A DNA stretch of 64,000 nucleotides, from the NCBI GenBank assembly GCA_009767595.1, contig VSDK01011727.1, forward strand, positions 171,292-235,291. Reading direction: 5' to 3'. The stretch's first letter is position 1; every line of letters begins with the position of its first letter. Shown here in pieces: positions 12,364-23,049 of this stretch. The DNA comes from Symbiodinium kawagutii (Eukaryota; Sar; Dinophyceae; Suessiales; Symbiodiniaceae). The notes beneath the pieces are model-generated. The model was not told the DNA's origin and did not search any database. It was given only the letters and a program-made list of their open reading frames with translations. The translations under genes were made by a program, and so were the position numbers.

Positions 12364-12780
12364 TCACCATGCTTCATCCAGGTTGGCAAAGTGCTCAAGT
12401 GCAAGGGGTGACAAAGACCAAGAGCAAAGAACATATTGTGAAGCAATGAGTTTTGCTTCCAACATGGCCATGACATGCACGAACTTGTCCCTTTCCAACC
12501 CAGTGCAAAACCAAGCATCGTCAGGTTTTCCCAGTTTACCAGCCTGAGACGAACACATCTGCAATTGATCAAGCACAGCAAGCGGGACAACTCCCAGAAC
12601 TTTACTAAGATAATGAATTCCTGCATGTGAGCTGATTTTAAGGGCAAAAATGTGTACCATAGTCTAATCTCACCAGCCCACCCCGCTGAGTTATCTAAAA
12701 TGGGCACCTTTCTGCCTAGCCGATGCAACATGCGTCGGAGTTCCAACGGTTCTTTGCTGATCTTCTTAGGTCTTCGATTT
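12364..12780 (-). CDS. Two-exon gene fragment, unknown product
   Basis: Exon one (about 12780 to 12674) reads PKKISKEPLELRRMLHRLG then KVPILDNSAGWA and ends at G|GTGAGA. Exon two starts after GCAG| at 12620 in matching phase, giving WAG then IHYLSKVLGVVPLAVLDQL, LGKPDDAWFCTGLERDKF and ALEHFANLDEAW, with a TGA at 12364. The intron is only 53 nt (GT-AG, acceptor AG|G). The last codons can also be read as a donor (GCATG|GTGAAG), so the gene may continue towards 12041. The phase fit supports a real gene; no family is recognised. Confidence 0.5.
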
Positions 12781-13504
12781 AGAAAAATGTAAATGCTCAA
12801 GTCATGGCCTGCAACTCAATCACAATGTTGATCGACACCACTTCCTATATATGTAATATCCGTAGACATAATATTGTACATGTAATCTAATGCACTGCAC
12901 GCATGCTGAGACTGGGAAACCCGGCAGCCAAATGGATCGCTGCTGACAGGGAGAAGTGTCTTTGATAATCTGAGCATTCACAGACGTGAAAAGAATGCGT
13001 CAAAGTACAGTGTATCAAGAATGTAGAAGATGCATATGTACATCGAAATGAAAAATTGGAGCAAACTCTCACCACCCCTGGCCTTAGATTCCATGCAGCC
13101 ACCAGCAATCACCATCAGTAGCATCGAGATGCTCAAATACACCTGTTCCCAGGGAGGGCGGAATGCAAGAAATTGCCTTGAGCACAAACTGACCCTCATC
13201 TCTACCCATCGCCCATCAACGCAAGGATGGTAAGGCATACTGCTATTGCAGATGGTTGATGTTTTACCCGTGAAGTTTGCAGGAAAGTAATATGCAAACC
13301 CAAATGCGTGCGCTATCGCAGCTATCCAAGCCGTTTGATGGCACAGTAGTCAAGACCAATTACTGTTCCGCCAGGACAAATGAGCCTGCACACAAGTAGT
13401 GAGTCGAATCACCGCAGTATCATACGAAGAAGAAACCACAAGACTAGTCCCGTCATAGAATCTGAGTCTAGGTCTAAGTTTATTGATAACACATGTGACA
13501 CGCA
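12781..13504. other. Stretch without a supported gene
   Basis: Short frames on both strands lack splice flanks, and no repeat or RNA gene was seen. Confidence 0.5.
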
Positions 13505-13753
13505 GTGACTGACTTTTTCCCAGCAAAACACATGAAAAAAAACAATAATTTTGGGGCTCAGACCTTTCCTCCGCTTCTGGCCGCCGAAGATGTATTACAC
13601 ATCACTGATAAAGCCATGCCTCTCTGCTACGATACTGCTCTTGGAGCAAGGCTGGGCCACAAACCTCGGAAACTGAAGGAACCAGGAGGCAAAGCCGAAG
13701 CAAACGAAAAAGAGGGTGAACTCTGTGGAACGCTCTGTGATGAAATCAAATGA
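13505..13753 (+). CDS. Weak candidate exon, unknown product
   Basis: The plus-strand frame reads PLLAAEDVLHITDKAMPLC then HKPRKLKEPGGKAEANEK and ends at a TGA. The hydrophilic C-terminal part is plausible for a last exon. The upstream acceptor is uncertain (a CGCAG at 13501-13505), and no ATG fits the frame start. Confidence 0.3.
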   Translation: MTDFFPAKHMKKNNNFGAQTFPPLLAAEDVLHITDKAMPLCYDTALGARLGHKPRKLKEPGGKAEANEKEGELCGTLCDEIK

Positions 13754-13941
13754 ACACGAGGGAGAGGGAATGCAACGGAAGAATTGGTGCTGTAACATGT
13801 AGAAGATATGCTGGCAGCCTGGCCATGGTAGAATTTACCGTGGTTTTATATTGTTTCTCGTTAGGCGATTGTTGATTCCATCAAGCATGTGTTTTTCTCA
13901 GCCTAACCTCGCTCTGACGTAACCGGTCGGTCCTTGGCGCA

Positions 13942-14190
13942 TCACAGGAAAATCAACATTGTCTCGGCAAAGTAGCAGGATAGATTAGATTTTTGTCCCT
14001 CCATAACTGCGCCGCCATAGGTGTGTAATTTTTCATGTGATGTTACCAATTTTGACACGGTTTCCCCACCCTCCTGAAACCATAGTCCATCCATTCTACA
14101 AGCCGAATCTGGCATACAGGAAATTTGTCTCAGTGGGTCGTCATGATTGCATCCCAGTATGTGACCAAATAATTTAGCTCGGAGCTGCAT
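13942..14190 (-). mobile_element. Degraded 3' fragment of a second LINE-like element
   Basis: The minus frame reads LRAKLFGHILGCNHDDPLRQ then CMPDSACRMDG. It matches the C-terminal tail of the adjacent retrotransposon (KLAGHILRSDNSDPLRR, YEPDSA), yet the two are clearly diverged. Only the tail is present, as expected for a 5'-truncated copy. It lies on the same strand, about 80 bases beyond the stop of the larger element. Confidence 0.7.
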
Positions 14191-14270
14191 GTGGATGTCA
14201 CTTTTTTGCGAGCCAAGGCTTCGTGCCTCCTCTTGGCACTGGGTGAAACCGTGGGCATGCGAAGGCGATT

Positions 14271-15347
14271 TCAAAATTGACGGCCACGTGCAAAGTTTAA
14301 TAACTGTTGGTTTTGGTTATCTGTGTTTTCATAAGTTTCGCGTCTTGATTTCTCCCAAGCATACTTATTGGTGTGTACAGTCCATAATTGTCTGGGTCCT
14401 CCTATTCTCCGTCTACTCACTTTAAAGCATTGGGCCGAATCAGGTTCATAACTTACTCTTCTGAGGGGGTCGCTGTTATCACTCCGTAGGATGTGCCCGG
14501 CCAACTTAATTCGTCGGTCTTCCAGCAGCTGAGAAAATAATTTGATTACTGGTGTGTCCCCGGGTCGAACGTCCATAGCTTCATTTGCTTTTCGTAGAAC
14601 GAATTCATTAGTGTAGGCTCTGTTGATATAAGTGGTGCTCAAGCCTAATATCTTACGCAATCCCCTCAGCTGGAAAGCATTTACTTTTCTTTGAAGGCTT
14701 TGCGTCAAATGAACTGTCTCCAAACCATATAAAAGTTTATTCCTGATGATCGCGTGGTATACTTGCAGCTTCCATTTCATGGAACAATTTATTGCGGTCC
14801 AAAACCTTTCTAATTTAAACCATAGTCGAAGGGTCTGCTGCATTTTGTGCTGAATTTCATGTTTCACATCCATCCCTTCTGTTATTTGATGTCCTAGATA
14901 TGTTGTTTCTTCTACCCTCCGCAACTTCTGTCCATCCGAAAATTTGATTACATTGTTCCCATTCATAGAAACAAAACAGCACTTATTCTTATTCAAAGAC
15001 AGACCATACTGCGCAGAGACATTCTCAACTTCGGCCAGCAATCTGTTCGCCATAGCGGTGTTGGTAGCTACGAGGATGGTATCATCAGCATAATAAATTT
15101 TTTGTACAGGAATGGTGGAACTGTGTCTTCTACTGGGGCGCCTTCCCAAGTTAAACTCAATATCACTATCTACCACGGACATAAGTAACACAAACAAATA
15201 AGGGGACAACGGGCAGCCTTGTCTAATCCCAGCGAATTGCGTTTTTACATTTGATTGTCCATATTCATCCTCTACAAAAAATGACGCTTTATCGTAACAA
15301 TCTTTGAGAACATCAACAAACTGAGTATGGACTCCTATTCTGTTCAA
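14271..15347 (-). CDS. Reverse transcriptase, catalytic and C-terminal part (LINE-like)
   Basis: This is the second half of the retrotransposon polyprotein. It contains the RT block AGIRQGCPLSPYLF (residues 39-52), the catalytic YADD (86-89) and the thumb-like YLGHQITEGMD (130-140 region). The C-terminal GHILRSDNSDPLRR is a tail motif shared with the neighbouring fragment. The frame stops at 14271. The coding frame is displaced by one base from the upstream half; the true coding sequence extends back through the shift into LDWEKAF. The enzyme copies element RNA into DNA at a nicked target. This copy is probably inactive. Confidence 0.92.
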   Translation of the reverse strand: MNRIGVHTQFVDVLKDCYDKASFFVEDEYGQSNVKTQFAGIRQGCPLSPYLFVLLMSVVDSDIEFNLGRRPSRRHSSTIPVQKIYYADDTILVATNTAMANRLLAEVENVSAQYGLSLNKNKCCFVSMNGNNVIKFSDGQKLRRVEETTYLGHQITEGMDVKHEIQHKMQQTLRLWFKLERFWTAINCSMKWKLQVYHAIIRNKLLYGLETVHLTQSLQRKVNAFQLRGLRKILGLSTTYINRAYTNEFVLRKANEAMDVRPGDTPVIKLFSQLLEDRRIKLAGHILRSDNSDPLRRVSYEPDSAQCFKVSRRRIGGPRQLWTVHTNKYAWEKSRRETYENTDNQNQQLLNFARGRQF

Positions 15348-16990
15348 AGCAATCCATAAACGATCATGTTGTACTCTATCAAAAAGCTTTTTCCCAGTCC
15401 AAAAAAGTAAATATCATGTTGGATCCCTGTTGCTCGGCGATGTCCTGCAATCTACGTGTGATGTGTATCGCGTGAGATGTGCTTCGTGAAGGACGGAAAC
15501 CATACTGCGTTGGACACAAGTGGGCCTCGAGGATGTCCTGCAACCGTTTTCTGACCATAATCATGTAGATCTTGTATAAAGAGTTAAGCAAAGAAATCGG
15601 TCGGTAATTTTCTGGTAAATCTGAATCGCCTTTCTTGTAAATGGGCACAACTCTAGCAAGGAAGACATCCTCTGGGGCACGCTTGTGGCCCCACCAAAAA
15701 TTTATCAAATGAACCATCCACGTTCGGTTTTCCGTGTTCATCCATTTAAACAATTCCATGGGAAGTCCGTCCGGTCCTGGTTGTTTGTTGTTCTTAATTG
15801 TTTGCAACGCTGATGCAAATTCAGCAAATGTGAACATCTCTGTATTAAACTCATCCTGCAAGGCGTGAATGGCAGCATGTCTTGAGAGATCTATGTAAGT
15901 AGGGTTATACCAATGTCTGGTTTCAAGGTATTCTGCGATAGTCTCTGCTCTATCCTTTGGGGCAACAAGATCACCGTTGAGGTTACGAAGACGTATAAAT
16001 TGGGGCTGGTGTTCCCTTTTCAAATCCTTCACGCCTTGCCATTTCTCTCTAGCATCTGGCAGTTCGCGCAATGAATTCAACACAGCATCTTTATGGTCCT
16101 TTTTGGCATGTTTTCTGATTTCCTTAGTAAGGGTATCAACTAATTGTGAGTTTTCCTGCGCGTGAGCACACTGCCGTTGTTCAATCAAATTCCAAGTATG
16201 TCGGGAGAGATAACTTCTTTTTTGCTGGGACTTAACCTGAATCAACGTGGAATTAGCTGCCCTTAAAACAGATGCGGCTATATCTCCCCAATTTGAATTG
16301 TATGAATCTTGCACATCTCCCAACAACTGCTTGAGTTCTAAGTTGTAATTGTTCCATTCTTGCTCGGTTGGTTGGCGAAACTTTGGCCTCCGTTTGGGGT
16401 GAGCATTGATACCCGGAAGTTTGACTTTAATAGTAGCTTCAACAACGTAGTGGTCAGATGGAAAATGAATGTCAGGCCTTGCTACAACATTTTTACAACT
16501 TTGGGCCCACTGCTCGCCAACCAACCAAAAGTCAAGCTGCGCATACCTGGACGGTGTCCAGTCAGCACCGTGCGTTGTAGTGTTCTCTCTGAGGGTGCAA
16601 TACCCCTTTGGGTTGTTTCGGAAGAAGGTATTCATTACTTTCATTTGGTGATTCAAACAGAACTGTAGAAACAAGGTGCGATTTTCTAACGTAGCATCTG
16701 ACACTGTTCGCAAGTAGCTCAGCCCTCGTCCGAAAACGTATGGTCCAAGAACACTCTCTTCTGCTTGAAATCTGTGGTGAAGCCGTGCGTTCAAATCGCC
16801 ACCTATATAAAGCACCTCTTGGCTTTTTCTCACCAAGGAACTAAGTTTGTCCCAAAATAAACATTTATCATCTAAACCATATCCACTATGTGGTGCGTAG
16901 CAAGACACTATGCGGATGTCACTGAACAAGCAGATTTTCAAAGAGATGGTTGCAGGTGGCATTCTTTTGTTTTCGGAAGCACAGGGTGAA
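14271..16990 (-). mobile_element. Non-LTR (LINE-like) retrotransposon, 5'-truncated and frameshifted
   Basis: The element carries an apurinic-type endonuclease followed by a reverse transcriptase, the usual order in non-LTR retrotransposons. There are no LTRs, integrase or protease. The first part of the endonuclease is missing, so the 5' limit near 16990 is an estimate. A one-base shift at 15381-15385 divides the coding region. No poly-A or clear target duplication was identified. Confidence 0.9.
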
Positions 16991-17115
16991 ACCAGAGCGC
17001 AGCGAGTGCACAATTGCTTCAATTTGTGCAAGTGTGAAAAGTGGGATTGAAACATCCCACGATTCGAATCCTGAAGAAGCAGCTGAGGATTCGCGTCGTG
17101 GGATGTGCCAATCAA
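15379..17115 (-). CDS. Endonuclease and N-terminal reverse transcriptase part (LINE-like)
   Basis: The 578-residue frame has endonuclease motifs IVSCYAPHSG (69-78), GGDLNAR (105-111), YAQLDFWLVG (191-200) and the catalytic SDH (220-222). After a linker come RT motifs QPGPDGLPMELF (445-456), PENYRPISLLNSLYKI (501-516) and QYGFRPSRSTSHA (537-549), and the frame ends at LDWEKAF. The first endonuclease motif, normally about 60-80 residues upstream of the YAPH block, is not recognisable. Residues 1-55 are therefore probably not element sequence. The break after LDWEKAF is a one-base homopolymer shift. Confidence 0.92.
   Translation of the reverse strand: MIGTSHDANPQLLLQDSNRGMFQSHFSHLHKLKQLCTRCALVSPCASENKRMPPATISLKICLFSDIRIVSCYAPHSGYGLDDKCLFWDKLSSLVRKSQEVLYIGGDLNARLHHRFQAEESVLGPYVFGRGLSYLRTVSDATLENRTLFLQFCLNHQMKVMNTFFRNNPKGYCTLRENTTTHGADWTPSRYAQLDFWLVGEQWAQSCKNVVARPDIHFPSDHYVVEATIKVKLPGINAHPKRRPKFRQPTEQEWNNYNLELKQLLGDVQDSYNSNWGDIAASVLRAANSTLIQVKSQQKRSYLSRHTWNLIEQRQCAHAQENSQLVDTLTKEIRKHAKKDHKDAVLNSLRELPDAREKWQGVKDLKREHQPQFIRLRNLNGDLVAPKDRAETIAEYLETRHWYNPTYIDLSRHAAIHALQDEFNTEMFTFAEFASALQTIKNNKQPGPDGLPMELFKWMNTENRTWMVHLINFWWGHKRAPEDVFLARVVPIYKKGDSDLPENYRPISLLNSLYKIYMIMVRKRLQDILEAHLCPTQYGFRPSRSTSHAIHITRRLQDIAEQQGSNMIFTFLDWEKAF
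17052..17106. repeat. Short perfect-looking hairpin at the 5' edge of the retroelement
   Basis: Left arm 17052-17072 and right arm 17086-17106 are 21 bases each and match at 19 of 21, with a 13-base loop. They start ACATCCCACGA and end TCGTGGGATGT. Confidence 0.8.
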
Positions 17116-17233
17116 TGTCCGCTTTGCAGACTCGCAAAATCTTCAACTCTATGGAGCTTTAGGGATTCTTGACAGCGCACCTCTTTTTCTTGCCTTTGCT
17201 GGCTTTGCTCTTGTTCCATATCTTTCAGGCCTA

Positions 17234-17334
17234 CTGGTACATTGCTATGAAGCCAGTCATGAGGAAGCCCGATCCCACTGAGGCACCCAAACCATGTTGG
17301 AAAACAGCGAGACCAAGAGGAATAGAGGTGCCAC
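17234..17334 (-). CDS. Candidate exon encoding a membrane segment, unknown product
   Basis: After an acceptor CTCAG| at 17335, the minus frame reads GGTSIPLGLAVFQHGLG then ASVGSGFLMTGFIAMYQ before a stop. The glycine-rich hydrophobic run suggests one or two transmembrane helices. The donor lies at or before 17234 and was not fixed. Another minus frame just downstream reads LKDMEQEQSQQRQEKEVRC and could be a separate exon. The opposite strand is also hydrophobic, but its codons read less naturally. Confidence 0.4.
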
Positions 17335-17439
17335 CTGAGATAGTGTGCCTTTCGTCACAGTAGGCAGTGTCTGTTACACCAAAAAAGTTTCACGGAAACT
17401 ATGCACGACATACACCTGCATCTACAGCACGAGCATTGA

Positions 17440-17545
17440 GAAACACAACAACGAAAGCAACCATAACCAAAACTATAACACCTACCACAACAACCATAAC
17501 CACAACAACCATAACCGCAACCATAACCACAACTGCGACTGACCA
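17440..17545. repeat. ACAACC/ATAACC microsatellite-like tract
   Basis: The stretch consists of imperfect hexamer repeats of ACAACC and ATAACC, strand-biased with almost no G. Confidence 0.9.
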
Positions 17546-19605
17546 AAATCAGAACTGCGACTGTCATGCCATAACATCCCACAAAAATCCACAAATACCA
17601 TGCCAACAATCACTACGACAACCAGACAAGCATCAACAACAGCAAACAAGACAGAGTGGCACTGGTATGATTGCTGGTAGTTGATTGCAAGAGTACGATA
17701 TCATGACCACGGTGGTGACCGCAATGTACAGAGACACTAGAATTTGAAACAACAAAGAACCAATGACCACCACCTCACACGACACGGGCGCGACAACAAC
17801 TGCCATCACAAGGGCCCAGCAGTGGTCACGGGGGCTGTGCACATAGCTTGCCACCACAGGATCACGCCCAGGCCTTCAAAGGTCTCAATGGTCAGGGCGT
17901 CACCACATCTTTGGGACTCCAGGTGGCCACCTCTTAACGAAACAAGTCATCACTAATCCTTGCGATTGGGACCCCAAGGGTGTCACTTGTCCCTCAGCTC
18001 AACCACATATGTTTTCATTCACCACATCATACAGTTCCAATCTCAACCGCGTAAAGCTTGCTTTGTGAAATTTCTGGCTTTGGTGGGGGCACTGCTTTAC
18101 TGCTTGGTAGTTGAACCACTCCGATGAAAAATACGCGCAAGTCAACCAACCATCACCTTTGGGAAAAACATGTCAATCAAAGCACCAACCAGCTTTTGGG
18201 TGGGCACTGCCAGCAGTTGTTTAACCACTATTGTTGGTTGTTAACAGGCGCACTGCATCATACTCCGACTCTGCCCCGAAACGTGGACTCTCCCCGAGCC
18301 TCGAAATAGGAAGGACCCCCACAGATCTGACGTCCAGAAGGCTTCTCTATACGTCAGGGGCTCCAAGGGCTCCTCAAGCCTTGGGGAAGCCATCTCCCAA
18401 CTCCATACCTTTTCAATTCAGCCAAGGAGGCAGGAAGGAATCCATAGGAATCCTCATGAATCCTCGTTCATTATCATATTTTCATTCATGAAATATGATG
18501 AAGATTCATTTGACTTGAATTCCTGCCACATTTCTGGTAAAGCTTGGATTCCTTGGTCAAATCTACAGGTCGCTGTTCTGGCATCTCCATCCAGTCCAGG
18601 TTTCTGGCTCAATTTTCTTTTCCAGACCCTTCCTTGGCGTCAAGCCGTGAGTCTTCAAACACCGAAGGCCTTCTGAAGGTCTGAAAATTACATGTACAGA
18701 GGTCTTCAAAGTTTGGGAGACTCACCAAACACTAAAGTTTGGAAACTAAAGTTTGAAAATCATCACCTCTGCACATGTCCTGATCACGTTTAAACCATCC
18801 TGAATTTCATAGCCCTGCCATGTTCTTGGAGTGTAAGATTACTGTATAGGACAACCGCATTTCATGAAGTTTCAACTTGAAAGTGACAAAAAATCCGTGA
18901 AACTAATCTCTGAGATGTTCCTCGAAAATTCCATGGAACCAGTCCCAGAGATGTTCCTCAATCTTTGCCCGAAATCTCGAAGGTTACACTGGATTCAACA
19001 GAAATACCGGAAGTCCAACTTCTCATGCTCAAAAAGCAAAAATCGCCAGCTCAAGGGTTCTCAGAATATGTTTTGACCCTGCAATTACATTATTTTGATA
19101 TATTTTGTAGCATGATCATTGTAGCAACCACCACGCTGCTCCCGCACCAGCAAGCGACATGAGTGAATAAAAGCGAGTGGCCACACATACGGTTTTGCAC
19201 CCATAGGCATAAACATGATAAAGAATGATAAAAACGTATTTAGAGATCAAACAGTCCCTCCTGATGCTCCGCCTTGCTCTAAGTGCAAGTGGTATAAGTG
19301 CATGAAGTGGATAAGCAAGATAACTTGAGGGAAGCGATTTTGACCCTGCAACACATTCGGCTGTCCCTGAGCTTGTCTGAGCTCTCTTACTTGGCTTCCT
19401 CCTCATCTTCGTGGATTTCCCGAGGAAAATTGCCGTAGCTAAAACTTCGCCTAGGGCTTGCAAAGTCGATAAAATTGCATATGTTTGCTGGAAAGCATCT
19501 TTTTGAACGCTGGAGAAGGAAAAGCTGGGTTGCAGTTGACGAGACTCTAATCTCTGTGCTGTTCAGGAAGATGGTGAAAAAGGAGAAGCAACTGGATGTG
19601 TTACA
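17546..19605. other. Stretch without a supported gene
   Basis: A family B fragment (TGTTTAACCACTATTGTTGG) lies at 18219-18238. A minus frame near 19385-19470 with YGNFPREIHEDEEEAK may be a short exon. Nothing else is supported. Confidence 0.45.
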
Positions 19606-19842
19606 GTGTTGCTCGCAGCAAACAAAATCCGCTTGGCACTTGAACAAGTGCACCTGATGCAACCCGTCAGCGACCGTGAATCACCAAAGCTTTGGGGATC
19701 CCTGACAATAGAGAAACCAAACCCAGAATCCCTGGAGAACCTATCGGACCAAGAAATTTCGAACTCGCAAAGAACCAAAACTTACCCTGATGTGAATAGA
19801 GAAAGCGGAGCCCAAAATGGAAGCCTCTCTACAAAAAAATGA
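19606..19842 (+). CDS. Weak candidate exon, unknown product
   Basis: The plus frame reads NKIRLALEQVHLMQPVSDR then SLENLSDQEISNSQRTKTY and ends at TGA. It overlaps a short AAGCTTTGGGGATCCCTGA stretch resembling a family A right end, which argues against coding function for part of it. Confidence 0.25.
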   Translation: MLLAANKIRLALEQVHLMQPVSDRESPKLWGSLTIEKPNPESLENLSDQEISNSQRTKTYPDVNRESGAQNGSLSTKK

Positions 19843-20829
19843 ACAGAGAGCACAAGATTGACCGCATTAATACGGTGACCAAAAGAAGAAATGAGAAGAA
19901 CGCACACCCCTTGACCGGGAGTGTAGATGAGTGTAGGGCATTATTTAGTGAAATTTGAAATGAACTTAAGATAGAAAAATGTCTATACCAAGAGTAGCCC
20001 TTTTCGCACATCTCTCGATGTCCGCAGCACACCTCTTCCCCTTCAGTTCTCCAGTGAGAGCTTCAGACAACTCACACAAGCATCAACTTCAACTCGCTTT
20101 CTTCTGCTTTCTTTGTGACAAATCAAGCAAAATCAAATGCCAAATCAAAGAAAGCAGATTTACTTGATTGTGCATTTGTATGACTTGTTCAATTGTACAT
20201 AATGAACTATCATATCCCCATCTATATGGGGACATATCCCCATCTATATGTCTATGTCTATCATATCATCATGGCTCACGATGCCGGACTGATGACTTCC
20301 ACCTGGCGAAGACTTCTACTTCGCTGGGTTCCCAGGACGCATCTCGCTCGGCCGCCCAAGGTGAAGACCGGTATCGACCTGGAGAGACATGAGAAAGAAA
20401 GAATAGAGAATAACTAATGAGAAAGAAGTTACTGTAGAATAGAGAATAACTAATGAGGAAGAAATTACTGTAGAATAATCACTATATAGATTATAGAATT
20501 CAAATTTAGAATGATATAGAATATAGAATGTAAATATAGAGAACAAATCATAGAATGTACAGAATGTATAAATCTCGAATAAGAGGAGCAGAATGAGAAG
20601 AATGAGAAAAACGGAGAGAGAGAGAGAGAGAGGCACTTCGAGCTTTTTACGGAGGGCTTCCCACCAGCTCCCTTCGCAACGTGTTGGAGACTGGGAGAGC
20701 CCTGAAGTTTGATCAAATAATTTTCAAGAATTACTTGTTCAACACCTGAGAATAAATCCCAATGATTTCGAATGATTTTGCAAGCGGTATGTAAGGGTAT
20801 ATTGATAAACGAAGAACTTGATAATTTCT
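19843..20829. other. Stretch without a supported gene
   Basis: From 20397 to 20476 there is a direct duplication of an AGAGAATAACTAATGAG unit. A short GA-repeat lies at 20614-20632. No exon is supported. Confidence 0.5.
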
Positions 20830-21042
20830 GTTGGATTCCAACATGGATTCCATGGAATTGCATGAAGGCAAATCAAGGGCAACAAATGCACAACTTGATG
20901 CAGCGAGATCATGCAAAACGTACACACCAACAGTGAAAAACGTGCCACTCAAACTACCATTTGGTTCGGCCACTCCTGGTACCTCCTTAGCTCCCCTTTC
21001 AAGGGCCAGAACGGTATACCCCTGGCTCCAACCAGATCCCAA
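20830..21042 (-). CDS. Candidate exon, unknown product
   Basis: The minus frame reads GYTVLALERGAKEVPGVAEP then GSLSGTFFTVGVYVLHDLA and FVALDLPSCNSMESMLE. Its composition is typical of folded protein. Splice sites were not fixed and opposite frames are partly open, so confidence is limited. Confidence 0.35.
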
Positions 21043-21455
21043 CAGCCTGCATACCGCTCAAACCTGCCTTGCCTCCTCGAGACCATCGACGGCACACAGC
21101 CCAACACCAGACCAACTGTTGACGACCTCGAAGCTATTTCAGAGCTTGGCGTCTGTGGCTAGATGTTGGATCTTAGATGATGCTAGATGTTCCTAGGGAA
21201 TTGGAGCCAAAGACTTTCAGGAGTCCAAGCTTCGTGTAGATCGAAACCAAAACCTGCCACATGCAGATCTACCTCATTTAGCTTCACTGTGTCACAGAGT
21301 TCCGTTCATCCCGCAGTGATCGAAGGCATGCCACCGATGCCCACCAGCCACCGGACAGTCAAGTCCATGTCGAGCATTTTCTGTCTGCTCACCTTGCTGC
21401 TTCCTTCCTGGGCAATGCAGAAATGCACATGTCATTTCAGGTAGAAACGATGTGA
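21043..21455. other. Stretch without a supported gene
   Basis: Short frames only. Three closely spaced GATGTTGGATCTTAGATGATGC-like near repeats occur around 21160-21190. Confidence 0.4.
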
Positions 21456-21543
21456 GTGTTTCTCAAAACCCCGAAATCATCTATTAATCATCTATAGAAA
21501 TAAACCACCCATTTTGGGGGTGGCCCATTTTGAGAAAGCACCA
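21456..21543. mobile_element. Family A short inverted-repeat element
   Basis: The ends are GTGTTTCTCAAAACCCC and CCCATTTTGAGAAAGCACC, with flanks ATGTGA and ATGTTA that look like a 6-bp target duplication with one change. Confidence 0.75.
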
Positions 21544-23049
21544 TGTTATTTCAGGTAGAATGTAGAAACAATGCAGAGAACAACCAACATGCACCCGGCA
21601 AACTGGGACCCAGCCAACCTTTACGCAGCTGTGCAACATCCAACAACCGAAGCGGCAACATCTTTAAAGCTGCTGACGAACGCATCACAACAACCATATG
21701 GACAAATTGTTTTTACTTGTGACCTGGCAAAAAAAAACCTGTCCCTAAAGCCTAAAGCCCTAAACTTTACATCTCTACTTTCACTCTCATCCTGTTGTAC
21801 TTTTGGATCGAGCCACTGACACCCTGCCTCTCGATGTGAAGGCTCTGCGGGCAAAAACGTAACCCAGCCTCAGGTAATGGACTTCGACCATGTGCGAAGT
21901 TCTTCTTTCAAGCATTACAGTGCAAAATTTGCAGTTTCACTGCACTGAGGCCACCAGAACTCTATCAGAATTGAAAACTCTTCAGTCAATTTATATTCTA
22001 CTATATTCCATTCTTATCTATTCCTATCTATTCCAATCTGTTCGCATCTATTCTTCGCTATTCGTATCTATTGGAATCCATTTCTATCTACTACGGTTCG
22101 CCTATTAGCTATTGCTTTATTAGCTATTAGCTATATTAGCTATTGGAATCCATTTATTGCTATTTATATCAGATTGCTATTCATTTATTAGCTATATTAG
22201 CTTATTGATTGCTATTAGTTCTTGTGTTTTATCTGAGAATCCTGACGTTGTGAGCACGGCCGAAAGCTCCGCCAACAAAGCTCCGTTGATCCAGCTGCCG
22301 TCAGACGCCTCAACTGACCCGTTTCATTCATGCTGAGCTCATGTCATAAAGGGTTCGATTCCTTGCAAGACTTGGGTTCCAAAGTAATCATATATTTTTT
22401 TTCTTCCCAACACAATGCGTGACATGGTAGTGCGCTTGCAAAGCAAAATTGGTGTTGTCTAAATCCAGAAATGTTCAGAAAAATACAGTAAAGAACATCA
22501 CTTCCCTCTACCCGATTCCTTGTGCAACACTAGTTCCCCCTATGAGACACCTAGGCTGCCTATGGCTTCCCTTGTGTCCAAAACAATGCGAAACGGAGCT
22601 CTCTAAATCCCCAGCCTCGCACGCTCCACCTGGCAGCTTGAAGCGATGCAACTTGGAGCCCTTGCATCTGTGCTTTCAAAGAGGGGAGAAGGATGGAAGA
22701 AGAAGGAAGAAGACAGAAGAAGGGGGGGATAAAAAGAAGAAGAAGGGGGACATGGGACGATATGGAACGAGATGGGGCCGAAGGATACAAAAAGGCCTGT
22801 CAAAAGCATCAAGTCGTCACTTGGTGCTTCAACGCGACTGACAAGTCCCAAGCCATCCCGTCTCAGCCTCCACCCTTCGTAGCATTGCTGATGTTGCTGC
22901 CATTGCTCAACATGTCACATGGCCAGTTTGAGCATATTTGCTTTTGACAGTCTGAACCCATGTCCCAACTGACCACAGGATGACAATGATGTGTTTAGCT
23001 AAAGATGTGAATTCCCAAGAAAATGAAACAAACATCAATGACAATCGCA
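21544..23049. other. Stretch without a supported gene
   Basis: It holds a low-complexity tract at 22000-22215 (listed separately) and purine-rich GAAGAAGAAGG runs at 22690-22750. Short frames are not supported. Confidence 0.45.
22000..22215. repeat. CTATTC/TTAGCTAT low-complexity tract
   Basis: Imperfect repeats of ATCTATTCC give way to imperfect repeats of ATTAGCTATT, about 210 bases in all. Confidence 0.85.

Noticed and set aside
16360-16668. Plus-strand frame of 102 codons
   Set aside because: It is the antisense shadow of the LINE endonuclease.
22341-22375. Possible tRNA T-arm (GGTTCGATTCC)
   Set aside because: No D-arm, anticodon arm or acceptor stem could be paired upstream.
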